A DNA stretch of 64,000 nt from Glebionis coronaria. Its lineage: Eukaryota; Streptophyta; Magnoliopsida; Asterales; Asteraceae. This document shows positions 21,294-34,000 of the stretch, in pieces. The stretch is from the NCBI GenBank assembly GCA_025667525.1, contig JANFOE010000190.1:1614501-1678500 (forward strand), read 5' to 3'. Positions within the stretch are counted from its first letter, which is position 1. Each line of letters opens with the position of its first letter. The position numbers and the translations under genes were made by a program. Under the pieces are notes generated by a model. The model saw only the letters and a list, made by a program, of their open reading frames with translations. It did no database searches and had not been told where the DNA came from.

Positions 21294-21638
21294 GAGTGTG
21301 TATTTTCTAAACAGGTTTGGGAGTCCATTAAAGCTCATGCTGGTTTACGAGATACGAGGCCTATATATTATGATATTATGACTACCCTCATGCCATTAGC
21401 GAAGCGAAGGAATTCTAGGAGTACTATTGCAAAGCTTGTTGTTTCTACAGCTACGTATTATATTTGGCAGGAACGGAATTCAAGGCTCTTTTGTGATGTG
21501 AAGCGAAGTGTTAACCAAGTGTCAGAGATCATTTTGGCTACAATTCGGTTGAAGTTGCTATCTTGTTGTTTCAAAAGGACCATTGATGGTATTCAAAGGG
21601 ATAGGAAGTGGAACCTTCCTAATTCCTGTTTTAAGTAA
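21294..21638 (+). pseudogene. C-terminus of LINE ORF2 (fragment)
   Basis: Open frame entering from flanking LTR sequence. The LINE part reads ECVFSKQVWESIKAHAG, then YYIWQERNSRLF and IRLKLLSCCFK, ending at a stop at 21636-21638. It parallels the end of LINE-1 ORF2 (YFIWRERNSRIF, VRLKLLTFKFK). This is the region after RT, with no catalytic residues. It is a dead fragment without a promoter of its own. Confidence 0.85.
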
Positions 21639-21715
21639 TGATAGGTTCATTGAGTCGTTGTATCATTAAATGGTTTTTTCCTATTGGTGTGATTAGTTTT
21701 GTATTGATAGGAAAT

Positions 21716-21788
21716 ATCATATGGCGTGTCATATGATTTAGTGGTTTTCAAGCGTTTGCTTGAGGTTAATGTGACATTCAGTCACATT
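21716..21788 (+). other. Three stem-loops in the LINE-2 3' tail
   Basis: HP1: ATCATATG (21716-21723), loop GCGTGT, CATATGAT (21730-21737). HP2: TCAAGC (21748-21753), loop GTTT, GCTTGA (21758-21763). HP3: AATGTGAC (21768-21775), loop ATTCA, GTCACATT (21781-21788). All are perfect. The tails of LINE-3 and LINE-4 fold the same way with different stem bases. In LINEs the enzyme may recognise its own 3' end through such structures. Confidence 0.75.
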
Positions 21789-24000
21789 CCATTGTACTTC
21801 AAACAGTGTTTTTGGTGTGAATATACTTTACCGGGAACAATCCTCTTTACCCAAAAAGAAGACATTTTTAACTTATAACTTCCATTTAAAATGATGAAAT
21901 GACAGTTTCTTTTAGATTATCTTTTTAACATTATTTTGGCATTATAAAAACTCTAATAATTCATTATAACAAGATCAAAGCATAGCTAACATAGAAATTA
22001 CCTACGATGCTCTAAAATGGCTCTTATTGGGGTATATGGATTGTATCTTCTTCATAACTCTTCAAGAACTCCTAGAACTTCTTCCAAAGCTTGCTACTAA
22101 TCTTAGGGACTTCTTAGATCTTCAATGGTCGTGTGGGAACAGAATTTATGTATGTTTATGTAAGAAATGGAAGGATGATTCTAAAATAAAGCTAAAGACT
22201 CCTATTTATACTATTTCTAACCCTTAAGCTCCAAGTTTTAGATATGGACGTGTATAATGGATAACATAGTGACTAAGGGAGGCTAGGTAAGATCTATGCA
22301 AGTTATAGGGGTAACTTTACAAGCTAGATTTAAACAAATCTCCTCTTTGTGGTTAAAATGAGTCACGGTTAGAAATAGATAAGATCTATGATGTGTAGCA
22401 CACAAGTAGGTGCATCACCTACTTAAAAATATCCCAAAATATCCATTAGTACTGATCCTTAAGTTTAAAAATGGGAGGGAAAGTATTTGAATGCATTTTT
22501 GGAGGGAAAAACCTAGGTGGATTCAAAACTACGGCTTGTAACTTTATACTTTGTGATTTTGGTGATTAAGGGCTTAGGAATGTGATTAGTTATGGATTAA
22601 GGTTTAATTAGGGTTTATACATTGTAATTAAGAAGTTTGGGTCTTTGGTTTGAAGTTTAACAAATGTTTGATGTGAAAATGGGAAGAAAACTTAGGCGGG
22701 TTAGGGTTTTTAATGATTTATGGTTAACTCTTAGTAAAAGTGAGTATCCTTCAATTAGCTACTGATGTAAAATTAATTTGGGTCGTATACATTGTGTTTT
22801 AAGTGTCCAATGAGTTCTCACACTTGGTTTAATAACTTAGTTTAGGTAAACATGTCTAAAGAGTGAAAATACCCATTTTGACCTAATTTACAAGCCATGC
22901 ATTGAAATCTTGTACCTTGTGCATTAAGGTTCTTGTACATTTTCTTAACATAATATTATAACCTTATTGAATTCCTTTAAATATTTATAGATTTGTCCAA
23001 AAAGAACTAGTTGATGATTCCATGTAGATTTCTTAATATAAGGGATTTTAGGTTATTAATCCTAATGACTTTCTATCTTGGGTAATTAGTGTTTGTACCT
23101 TTATAAACACTTATTCTAGGGCTTATATAGTATGTTTATGACTTCTAGGGATTCTACATTTTTAGTTTAAGGGTTTGTATGGGTTGATCATATTCTAAGG
23201 ATAATTATGGGAGCTTAAGATCCTATGCTTTGATAACTTATACTTTATGCTTTACCAACTTGTAACTTGACTTGAAATAAATGTATATTCTTAATATTAT
23301 ATATAGTTGAGCCTTATAATTTGTGTCAAAAGATTAGACTCTAATTCAATGTGAAATGGATTTTATATGCTAATATTGGTTACTAGGTCTTAACTTGTAA
23401 TTAGCCTTGGATTAGTGGATATTAGCATTTTGTGATCAATTAACTTTGCTTTATATGATATATTATAAATATTATATCGTTTTTTATACTTGTACATTGA
23501 TATTGTGTAATTACATTGCTTGAAATATTGTTTACCAAGGGTTTCTAGGTGGTGATCTAGACCATATGTACAATTACTTGTATTTAGCTTTGTATGTCTT
23601 GTTCTTGCCATTCTTAGGTATTATTATGTCTTCAAAGTATAGTTTGCAACTTGTTTATATTTCATAATGACTTATTCATATGTATTCTCCATTCATAGTT
23701 TACCATTCTTGAGTTTATAACTCATTTATAGGGATTCTAGGGTGTCTAAGGGAATTTAGGACATCATAGTTACATTTGAGATGTTCTTATCAATATTGAA
23801 CTTATTAGATCACTTTTAGATCTTAGACTTAATATATACATTGTATTCACAACATATAGGAATATGTTGTAATAGCAGTTCAAGTTGTGAGAAGCAGTTC
23901 ATCTTACCAAGTAAGGTATGAAAAGCAAACCTTTCTAGTCAAATTTTCATATTGAGACAATCATAGATTATAGCATCGATGTGAAATTTGAGGATTGTCA

Positions 24001-24037
24001 TAGTCTCTCCCCCTTAAAGAAATCTCGTCCCGAGATT
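24001..24037 (-). promoter_or_regulatory. Polypurine tract and adjacent palindrome of element G
   Basis: Minus strand: CTTTAAGGGGGAGAGACTA directly before the LTR start TGACAATCC. Next to it is the inverted repeat AATCTCG tcc CGAGATT (24021-24037). A similar arrangement, partly decayed, precedes the 3' LTR of element III (36217-36254). Confidence 0.8.
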
Positions 24038-26961
24038 ATAGAGGTAACATAGCTTCTCAAGGGCAAACATAGCTCTTAGGTGTTCAAATTCTTTCTTAGA
24101 ATTTTATTCATATATCAAGAATACAGCTTTACGGTTGGTATTTAGTTTCAAATCGATCATTTTCATCAAAATGGTTATACATGAAATATCATTCATGTCT
24201 TAGTGATCAAAATCATTTTATTACCTCATAAGAATTTAGTTTAATACCAAATGGAGTATTGAAAACGTACTAGTTAATCACATAAATCGTCCTTAGATTC
24301 CAAAATACAAAAAGGATTGTGATTATTACTAAGTTCTTCGGGGGAGCTCTTGTTAATATGTCACTGCTCAATTAAAAATCTGGAATTGATTATCGCATTT
24401 TTCGAATCAATTTGGGTAATTGATAGAGAAAACATCCTTCTCAAATAGATACTGTTTAGTATGGTGTAGTTTCTCATTCGTAGTGAGAAATTTCCATCAA
24501 AATAATCTCTTGGATTATCTTAAATCACCATTTTAATTCAGCAGATTCTTAACATAATTCAACGTTCTACGAGGCTCCATTCTAATATAACAGTTTCATG
24601 AACTATTTTGGGTCTCATAAGTTGAAAATCTCCAACATAAGCCCATCAGATACGTAAATGGCACTTCTTTCGATAGAGTGTTCCAAATAGTATTGCTTTA
24701 ATTCTAGTATGAAAACTGTTGTTATACGGGATATTTTACCAATGGTAAGTGTCCTTTCCAAAACTTATAACATATACATGGAGTATGTAGTTTAGTATTT
24801 GGATAGTTCTCCCACTTAACACATTAGTATATCATTTTTAGTATAATATAAAAATTTTGAGTATACTTTTAGGATCAAGATGTGAAACACTCGTCACGAT
24901 CTTAGATGAAAGATATTCATACTCTACGTCAACAAATTATTTCACAAATAATCTTGTCAGAGTTTCCATATTTTTATTTTCCTAAATAAATCCTACAGCT
25001 CTAATAAGATAATTGACAATGATCCGGATGGCATCATGTCTACTTGAAGTAAACAAAATCCTCATTGTTCTTTCTTATTTCCATGGGGAAAATTTGGATT
25101 GAACTAGTATGTCGGAAGCCTTAATATTCTGCTTTAAGAGCATAATATAAGGATTTCAAAGTTTCTTCAATTTTAATGCATTCAACTTACAAATTCCAAA
25201 TCTAAGACGAATATTCACATATTCTCACTTAATGTTCTAACGTTTTATTAAGTCCAAACTTGTCTTATATCGAATCTCTTTAAGTCCATTTATAAATTCT
25301 CACTAAGATAAAGATGCGTCTAACTTTATGCAAGGAAGAAATTATAAATTTGGTCATTTAGATTTATTTATTTGACTGAAGAAGCGTCATAATCAATCAA
25401 ATAAATAGAATGTAAATCATTGAGTTAGAAATTTCCGACAAAACACGAGAATAGACAAATATTCTAGTAGTTGACATATTTATCATACCCTTAGATTTCC
25501 TAATCCAACGACCTACTATGTTGAAAATCCAACACCAGATGGTGTAAAGTCCTGTGTGATGTAGAGTGCATTTTCTTCATAGAAGAAGATTTCCATCATA
25601 TTTACTGTAGGTTGGATTTTTGTTTACTTGAATTTACAGACGTTCTTTCACTGCTGAATTTATGCTTTAGATTTTTCCGATTTTTGCACAGGATTGTGCT
25701 TAATTACCTTGTCTATTAACTCTTTGGATAGAGGTAAATGACTTTTTCTAATATATTGGGATTTTGGAAGTGGCAATCTTTCTTCAAAATCTTCGATAAA
25801 ATTTCTTAATAAAATTTTCTAGCAAAATCTTCTGAGGGAGTCTTAATAGAATTTCAGATGAAATTCATGTCATAATTTTATGATAAAATATTCGGATGAA
25901 AGCTTTTATTATTCTACGGAATAGGATCTAACTCTACTAAGTCTTGAAATTTCCTCGTATATGTCTCGAGGTTAATTCTTTTTATCATTAGATAGCGGAG
26001 TTCTTCTTTCATCTTCTTGATAAAAATATTTTAAATTTAATCAAGCGATCTTATGTACTCCTTTTGTTTCAATGGGTTGAACATAAAGAAATTACCAAGA
26101 TAACTGATGAAGTGCTATCTTCTTATAACATGCTTCACTTTATAATTTCAAATACGATTAATACGATAGGAAACTAAATTGGCTCTTTTAATCCAACGGG
26201 TGATACTAATAACATCTTTTCTTCTTTGGATATCAAAAACTATCTAGTCATCGAGTCTTCTTTCGGATAATACTTCTTATTGACAATTTGTAATTGCAGG
26301 ATTGCAACCATGTTATCGTCAATTCTTCGTTAAATACTTTTTAGGGTTTAGAATGAAGGGAAATAATAGAAATAATTCAGAATCCAAGGTATACTCATAT
26401 CATAAAACATTTGTCGCATATGTATATGGATACATATAAATGATTATTAAACACAAGGTATATCTTTTGGGGTTTATAGGAAACTCACTATGTTGATTAT
26501 CATTCATTTCTGAGGATAATAAATCCAACTATGAAACATAGTTCCAAAGTTTACAACGGATTTATAAAGATATGAATCATGCATAATCGTAACCTAATTT
26601 GATATGCAACAACTTGTCTTATAGAATAGCCAAGCATACCATTTATCTTCTTAAGTCTTTCTACCAAATTGCGGGTTATATTCAACTGATAATTCATATT
26701 ATCATCGAAGATAACAGAAATTCCAAAAATATATACTTTATCAAGTATATGCTTTCTTTTTGAATTAACACAATTTAAATCATAATCATTTATGAGAAAA
26801 TCAAGAAATAGGGGTTTCTTATTTCTCAAAAATAAGATGAGAAACACAACTATTATTCATTAACAACTTGTCTTGTTTAAACTTACAGGACAAGCTTCTC
26901 TGTTAATATAAAAGTAAAGACATATAGTTGAAAGTATTAACAACTTAATAGTATAATGTTT
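24038..26961 (-). pseudogene. Decayed Ty3 pol remnant of element G
   Basis: No open frame of useful length. The clearest trace is near 25010-25110, where the plus strand parallels the Tekay-I integrase region at about 1750-1860 (ACAATGATCCGGATGGCATC against ACAATGACCCAGATTGCATC, then CCATGGGGAAAATTTGG). A 98-codon frame at 26551-26847 has no recognisable motif. The segment is too short for a complete gag-pol and must carry deletions. Confidence 0.5.
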
Positions 26962-27488
26962 TCATCTCTCCCTCTTAAGTTCTTTGATGGCATCAAAAAG
27001 ACTTCGTATATCGGCTCGATGTCTAATTTGAATGTCCTTAATAATAACTAACTCAAGAGTAGAAATCTTCAGTCGAGCTTGAAGAATCTCTTCATCGTGT
27101 ATCATTTGTCTTCTCCACAACTTAGCCTTGATTTCTTCTAAATCTCCTTCTAATTTCTCAAAATCTCGTTGTTTAAATCTTCGGCCTTTCTAAAGTCCTT
27201 CAACTTTATCTTCAAGATCCTCAATACGCTCGGGAGGAACTTCTTTCATATAGGGTAGGAAATCTATAAGTTGTTATTCATAGGTATGTTAGGTAAGATT
27301 TCAGATATAGGTGATGGTATATTAATAGGGTAAGGTGATGGAAAATCTTGGTGTCGAGGTGTAAAATCTACTTCTTCATTATATGCTCGTATAACTTGCA
27401 TATAGGGGTCGTCATCAAATGGTAAAACAGATTTTGGGGATTTCTGGTCTTTGGGTGTATTTTCTGAAGTATCATAAGGATTGTTCAT
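26962..27488 (-). pseudogene. Coiled-coil protein ORF upstream of gag-pol in element G
   Basis: Starts MNNPYDTSENTPK at 27488 with an acidic, proline-rich part containing DDPYMQVIRAYNEE. After a one-base frameshift near 27264 the minus strand continues in charged heptad-like sequence (ERIEDLEDKVEGL, one stop, then DFEKLEGDLEEIKAKLWRRQ, ARLKISTLELVIIKDIQIRH, FDAIKELKRER) to a stop at 26962-26964. I recall coiled-coil ORFs of this kind upstream of gag in Asteraceae Ty3 elements, but could not check. Function unknown; a structural role in the particle is possible. Confidence 0.55.
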
Positions 27489-27690
27489 CGGGACAGTAGA
27501 AATATACTTTGGGAAGTTATCAGGAACACTTGCAGAACGCTCTTCTTGAGAATTCGGTAAGATGATAATAGGAGGGAGATAGGGATACCTATTTCTAGAG
27601 ACGTCAATAAATCCTAAAATATTTCTTACTCATAAGTATAATCTTTATACTTACACAAAAACATGGTGTCATTTACACATTGTTCTTTTT
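27489..27690 (-). other. Noncoding element G leader next to LINE-3
   Basis: About 200 bases with no frame or motif I can assign, between the coiled-coil ORF and the LINE-3 3' end. Confidence 0.4.
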
Positions 27691-27898
27691 CTTTGGGTAA
27701 AAGGGACTATCCCCGGTAAAATATATTACTCCAAAGAGCGTTTAAGTAGAACGAATGTAGGTGAAATCCTACATCTCAGCCCGTTACATAGGCAAAGAGC
27801 ATGTACACCAATGTGCAACTAGCAAAACCATACATAAGAGGACAATCCCCTCTTATGACAAAAAAAGAAAGTATCTACTTCCTACGATTATTGGAGAG
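27691..27898 (-). other. 3' tail of LINE-3 with stem-loops
   Basis: Minus strand: HP1 CATAAGAGG / CCTCTTATG with loop GGATTGT (around 27834-27858) and HP3 GATGTAGG / CCTACATT with loop ATTTCA (27755-27776). HP2 is weak. It ends TTTACCGGGGATAGTCCC then TTTTACCCAAAG, matching the LINE-2 end. Confidence 0.7.
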
Positions 27899-28466
27899 CT
27901 AAAAATCACGGAAGGCTTGAATTTCTCCCGGCAAATCATGGATCTGAGCTGCATAATCATCATACCCATCATACTCCTCCATTTCAAGTTGGTGCCCTCC
28001 TCCAATTGTCGACATATAAGCATTAAATTCCTCTTGAGATGCAAAGACCTCATTATCATCATCGGAGTCACTGACATTACTAATATCAAGAAGTCCAAAA
28101 TCTAACTTAGGTTTACTTGACGAAGCCCCATCAGCTTCCCCTTCATCCTTCTTGGCCTTATCAACCTCACGTTTACCATCCTGCTGAGTAGAATAAGCCA
28201 ACTCAGCCTCACTAGCCACATCAAGAACCTTATCCTCCTCAATAAGTTTAGCAAATGAATTTTTTTAATTCCAAAAACACTTATATTATCATTAGTATAT
28301 GTCGTTTTCGCATTTGTCTTAGAATTAGCAGCTTTAGGAGGCGGTTTGGTAATCGCTTTATAAACCTAGTTAGACTAGATATATTAAGCTGAATACCTTC
28401 AATGTGTCTTGACCTAGAAGCCTGAGACTTATTCCTCTTCCTCCTAGTCACCTGTACAAATCCATC
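27899..28466 (-). pseudogene. LINE-3 ORF1, C-terminal part
   Basis: Continues from 38850 after removal of element III: DGFVQVTRRKRNKSQASRSR, a basic linker with a frameshift near 28270, then an acidic tail (LLDISNVSDSDDDNEVF, MEEYDGYDDYAAQIHDLPG) ending at a stop at 27899. Acidic C-termini of this kind end plant LINE ORF1 proteins. Confidence 0.7.
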
Positions 28467-31017
28467 TGTGACAACCGCGGTTTTAAGGTTCGTCACTTAG
28501 TTTTATTTTGTGCTAGTTACGTGTCTTTACGTGTTTATGTGCTAATTGGTGTGTATAGATTGTGGTTTGGATATCGTTTCCGGTACGGGGTACCTTGTGA
28601 GTGAGACGATGTGTGATGATTTCATGTTCATGAGTTCACATGGTAGTGACTATGAAGTGAGATGGTGTTATTTAGTGGTTTTACGTATACGTATATGTAT
28701 TATAGAAAATCGTATTTTTACGATTTACGGTTTAGCATTTAGGGGTCTCGGAAGAGGTATTTAGTCACGGGATTATTTTTCGGGATGGTTTTAAGTCATT
28801 TAGGACTTAGTTATAAAGTTTATTTCAAAATTTGAGATTTTTTCTAAAACTGTATATTTTACGTCTTTTACGGTATTCGCGTAAAAACTGACTAGTTTTA
28901 CGGTTTTGAGATTTTGGAGGCTTTAGGAGCTGAAATAAATTAAGGTAATATTAATAAGATATTAATTAATAATAAAATAAAGAGAAAACGAAATTTAGGA
29001 GGGGATAGTCGGTTTTTATGATTAAAACAAAAAGGAAGGGAAAAATTTAAGGAAAGTTGGGTTTGGGTTGGGTTAGGACTCACCCACATCCTATATAATG
29101 TATTATACTAAATCAAAACTTCATTATTTTCTCCTGGAGACAAAGAAATTCGTGGGTTTCACATAAAATTAGGGTTCTTCATAAATATTGGGGTTTTTTC
29201 ATCTTCTATTAATCTAAAGGTAAAACCTTCATAATCCCTTTTTAATCTAATTGTTTTTTTTTGTTTATAGAATCATCTTATGATGGATTTAGGTTAGGGA
29301 TTAAATAGAAATCTGTATTTTAATGATTTCATAATGATTGGATGGTTTAGGGCTTGTAATTAGTGGGGTTATGGGTAATTAATGAGTTTAATTTAATTAA
29401 ACCCGTTTTTAAAAACTGGGCAGAATTTTGAGTCAATTGTATTGATCATATCGGGAGTTCTACAAACTCTTATTTTGCGATCCAAGTATCCCTGAAAAGG
29501 TAATTGTAGTGGATTTCTAATGCAAGAAACGAGAACTAAATTGGAGGTCAGGAAGTAGGTCAAAAACAGGTTACAACAGTCGGAGGTCAAAGCGGTTTTG
29601 AAATCAACCTGTTTTCTTTTTAAGTTTTGGGTTGTTTGGGGTACTTAGGGTTGCATTGGGACATTCAAACGAACATGAGAGATGGTTTATATATTATAGT
29701 AAGTATCTGCATTGGGGATAAGATGGTGGGTTAGGGTAAGACCCCCTAATCATAACAAACTTTTTGTATGTTTAAAATCAGTAAAATCTAGAGAGACGAA
29801 AGTATATATATATATCGGGGTCTTAACTGTAGCTTTAAGGTTGGGGAAAGTGGGAGGTGTTAGCTAACATATGTAAGGGCATAAGTATTCCCTTTACAGA
29901 GATCATGGGTGTGTTTAGGTGGGCGTTTGGATTATAGTTTGGAGACCTAAAACTGGGACTGTTTTTGATAAAATGTTAACGGGATGTGTTATGAAGTAAA
30001 ACGAGTTAAGGGCTTTATAGAGGGGTGTAATGAGATGCTTAGAGCACATATATGAGGTATATATGGGATAATGTTAGATGTCCATCATAGGTTGATGAGC
30101 CATTTTAGTTTTTGTTTCATGTTTTGATTATGTGTTTTTGGTTTGTTAGCTTTTTGCTAGTGCGCGGATTTTTGGAGAAGCTCAATCAGTAGAGTTTCAT
30201 AGTCCCATGTTTACCAATGATTTTGACTTCCAGATGGGATGGAAGAGACACTGTTTTGTTATTTATAAATTATGCTGTGAATGTTTTGCGTTGGTAATGG
30301 ACTTGTGCATACTTATGTGATTAACTGCTAGTTGATTCTTGATTGTTTTATGTTTTGACTTGGTACCAAGGGGATGTTGACAAGGCGGGGCCTTGGGATT
30401 TGGTTCATAGGTGTTAGGATGCCTATGGGAGTACGGTTATTGGTAAGGCTGGGAGCCTTGGATTTGGATTTGGATTTGGATTTGGATTTAGATTTGGATT
30501 TGGTTTGGTTTGTTTAATCTTGAATAATAGTTGTTAATGCATGTTTGTATCACATTGTCCATATGTTATTATTTGGTTATTATTCACAGATGATGGTTTG
30601 GTTTTTGCGTGGAGTCTAAACCTATGACTCTCACCAACTTTATGTTGACGTGTTTTAGTGTCTCTTTCAGGTGATAACGTGGTTAAGCGTGAGAACATAT
30701 GTGGCTAGGATTGGAGTCGAATAGGAATGCATTTAGAAGGAGATCCCCATTCCTTCTTAGTTTATTTTATTTCTGATTGTTTCAATAGTGATACTATGAA
30801 CCTATATGTTGATTGTTAGTGTTATTTGTTTGTCTTGGGTAAGAGGTAGGACTGTTACCTACTTACCTAGACTCCTGCTATGTTGAGATATTGTCATGAC
30901 ATTTGTGTCGCCATTTATGACATTATATTTGCATTTTAGTTTTCTCTATAGAGACATCGTTTGTTGTGATGATATCCATACGTTGCACCCCATATTCCGC
31001 CATGGTGGGGTGTGACA
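28467..31017 (+). repeat. 5' LTR of element III
   Basis: 2551 bases, TGTGACAACC to GGGGTGTGACA. Holds seven GGATTT units (30460-30501) against thirteen in the other LTR. The 72-codon frame at 28546 recurs in the right LTR and is not considered a gene. Confidence 0.93.
30460..30501 (+). repeat. GGATTT hexanucleotide repeat, 7 units (left LTR of III)
   Basis: Seven units, the sixth AGATTT. The right LTR counterpart has thirteen, so repeat number changed after insertion. Confidence 0.9.
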
Positions 31018-31020
31018 GAA

Positions 31021-31082
31021 TGGTATCAGAGCCAATGGTTATAGAGAATTAGGCTGCCTAGTCGCGTAGCCTAGTCTATAGC
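31021..31082 (+). promoter_or_regulatory. Primer binding site and two-tier hairpin of element III
   Basis: TGGTATCAGAGCC (31021-31033), tRNA-iMet type, three bases after the LTR. Then outer arms GTTATAG (31038-31044) and CTATAGC (31076-31082) enclose inner arms TAGGCT (31050-31055) and AGCCTA (31068-31073). Confidence 0.85.
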
Positions 31083-34000
31083 TTAAGGGTACCTACATAT
31101 AGGCGTCATAGGAGTATGTGTGCATTTTATAATAATTGATGTGTTTGAATGTTATTTATTGTGATGTTTTGACTAGTATGAATTGAACAGTAGTAAGTTC
31201 ATACTTAGCCACATGTTATTTTCTTTTCGGGTTGTGACTAGTGAAGGTTGAACCATAATCATCCATGCTAGTCATTGTTGTATTTTGTCTAAATTGTACA
31301 TTATAGAACATAATTTGGTACATGGTAGTTTCTATCTTTTGTTGGGTTATTTTATGTACCTGAGGTATGGTATTTTTCTTTTTGAGGTTTAAGTCATGTT
31401 CCCTAAGAATCATGTGGTGATTCGAGTTATTGGGAGTAGGTGGATATGAAGGGTTTTAAGTTGTTTCCACTCTTATGGGCGACATGACTTATAACTGATT
31501 ATGTTTTTGTTTTGGATTTAGTCTATGATGTTTTAGCTAGACTATGGATTTATGTATTTCAAGAAGTTTGACTATGTTATTTAAATAGTTGGAGTTTTAG
31601 ACCTTATTGTTTATGTGGTTATGTGCTTAAGTGAGCTGATGGATCTATGTGTTATATGTTGTATTGATTCTTATAAGTGTCATCAGAGGAGGGAGTGCAT
31701 TAGGGAAAAGGTAATTGTATAAGTATGGTGGCCAACATAGTTATACAAGTACCACAACTTCAATGGGTTCTCAAGTATGATTGCATGAAAGAGGGTTAGT
31801 ACATGCTTGTATATGATGAGATGTAGAATTTGGGTATACGTATAATATATGGGTTTATGTAATGGCTGCCTATGATATTGCTATTGTTCTTTTTGTGTTA
31901 TATGTTTTGGATTATAGTTGTGTTGTGTGATTATAGGGTCACACGATATGGTTTGGTTTTGGAGGTGGGCTTTATGCCTTGTTGTGGCACGGTGAGATGG
32001 TGATTACTCGTATGGAAAAAACGAGCGTATAAAGAGATTGATTGACTTGACATGTATGATAACGAGTATGTTTGGGAGATTCAATAGGTATACATATGCG
32101 GATGTATATATACTAATAGATGTTATGTTATGATTTACGGTCGCTTAGTAGTTATTATAACTTGAACGTACCTAGTGCTCTCTTGTGTTTAAACAATTTA
32201 TTAATGCTCGAGTTTGGTGGAGTTTCAACGATGGTTTGAATCTTTTGAAGTGTGTCTTGTAGCGTATTCTTTGAGTTTCGTATTTCACGTGTACGTTTTA
32301 AAATGGTGTTCTTGGTTTTAAGTCTATTGAAATAACTTGGGATTTCTTTTGAGATAATGAAATCTTTTGTGTTGGGTCTTACATTTCTTTTGGTTGGTAT
32401 ATATTGAGAAAAAGGGGGACTTGGAAATCTATTATAGGGTTAGATAGTTGGTTGTATTCGGTAAAATAAGGGTAAGGTGTTGGAGTCGTGTTTGAAACAA
32501 GATGTAACATAAGATTTCTTTTTAATCAACACTTATTTATTTCAAATTCTAAAAGACTTTCTTTAAAATAAAGCGAAGTAAAATTTCTTTCTACTTACAT
32601 AGTTTATATAATTGGGTTTAACCGATTCACGTCATTTATAATTATTAATACAAGGTTAAATTGAGTTTATTAAGATTTCACATACAATTTTATCTTTCAT
32701 TAATATAAAACTGTTTTGGTCATAAACTTGTTCGTTTTTAAAGCTTTTTGGATGATTCAAAAGCCTAAAATTATGAACTCGAAACGTACTTTTCAAATAT
32801 TCAGAATGTATAGTCATGGGAGGCAGTATCTTGGCCGAAGTTATTGTACAAGTGTCGGGTTAAAGGTTGAGTTTGAATAGTAGTTTATTTTTATGATTTG
32901 GGATGCACGGGATACCGAGTTTTTGAGTTGAGTTTTGAGTTCGTCAACAGGGTTGTTTGTAGATTGTTTGAGTCACATAGATGTGGGAGGTAATAATAAA
33001 TAAAAAAAAGATATATATTCTTTTGGAAAAGTCGATCTTTTGCACGGTTTAAATAATATGTCGCAGGGTGTAATATGTTTGGTTGCCATTAGGTGTTTCT
33101 TGGATTATTTTTTGTTGTCATGGGTCATTTTGAATTGATACACGTTCTGGGTTTGAGTTTTCTTTTGATTCTCGTGGTTTTTGACTTGTTTTAACTGGTG
33201 CACGTGAAATGTCATTAGTTATCCGTGGGTTTGATTCGTTGATCGTATCTGGTGGATTCAGGATGTAGTTTTGGTTTCGTATTGTTCGGGAGCGTTGAGG
33301 TAGTCGTATGAAAGACTTGGTCGCGCCTACACGATTAAGTAGGTGACCATGAGAGAACGGTCGGAATGCCCTTAGAGGGGAGGAAAAAAGTTCGTAGACG
33401 AACTAATGTGGTCATGAGGTCTCTTAGGAGTACCAAGGAGATGAATAGAGATTTGTGGGATACTAGCACATGTAACGCGCCATAGAGAGTGTTGGAAGGG
33501 GATACAATACCTCAAAGGTATTTATGATTGTTCGTAGGGCATGTAAGTTTTTCGAAAATTTCCTGAAATTTAGTAGGTTTGCCTATTACTGTGAGGTAGA
33601 ACCATAAATAGAGCAAGTAGGAGAAGTGAGAGGAGTTGTAGTTAGTGCCTTTCCAAGGCAAATTGTTGATGGAATGATTTAAAAAAACAAGAATTGTTAG
33701 AAATTGCAAGGAATGCAAGATAAAAGTTGAGTTGCTTAGTAGTAGATTGGATGTGGAAAGCGGTTGAGTGGTCTGATGAGAGGAAGTATTGGTTTTTTTT
33801 AATCCGTATAGAATTTTGCAAGTAGAACGAGGTAGAATTTATTCGTATTGCTTCTAGGAGAGGGTGCAAGGAGGACGTAGTTGAAATTTCAAAGGATGTT
33901 GTATGAACGTTTTGGGTTTACGGTTATGATTTTGGCATCGCCAAAACACTAGCGGTTTTCATGGAGTCAATGAATCGAGTGTGCATGAACGTATATAAAC

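Larger units (their letters stand above)
21294..21858 (+). mobile_element. LINE-2: 5'-truncated LINE, 3' end only
   Basis: A 565-base insertion in the element G LTR. The target duplication AAGACATTTT is exact at 21284-21293 and 21859-21868, and the uninterrupted target is seen in the other LTR copy near 42550. It contains the last 114 codons of ORF2 and a 220-base 3' tail ending CCCAAAAAG. Severe 5' truncation with a target duplication is typical of LINE insertion. Confidence 0.9.
21001..24000 (-). repeat. 3' LTR of element G (partial, hosts LINE-2)
   Basis: Matches 42285-42660 plus 45588-47580 in order, ending in the same GAGGATTGTCA. The first 1.26 kb of the LTR, as seen at 41020-42285, is missing, apparently lost where LINE-1 adjoins. 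The interruption at 21294-21858 is a LINE fragment. No gene is seen: small open frames such as 22027-22227 recur in the other LTR without sign of protein conservation. Confidence 0.75.
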
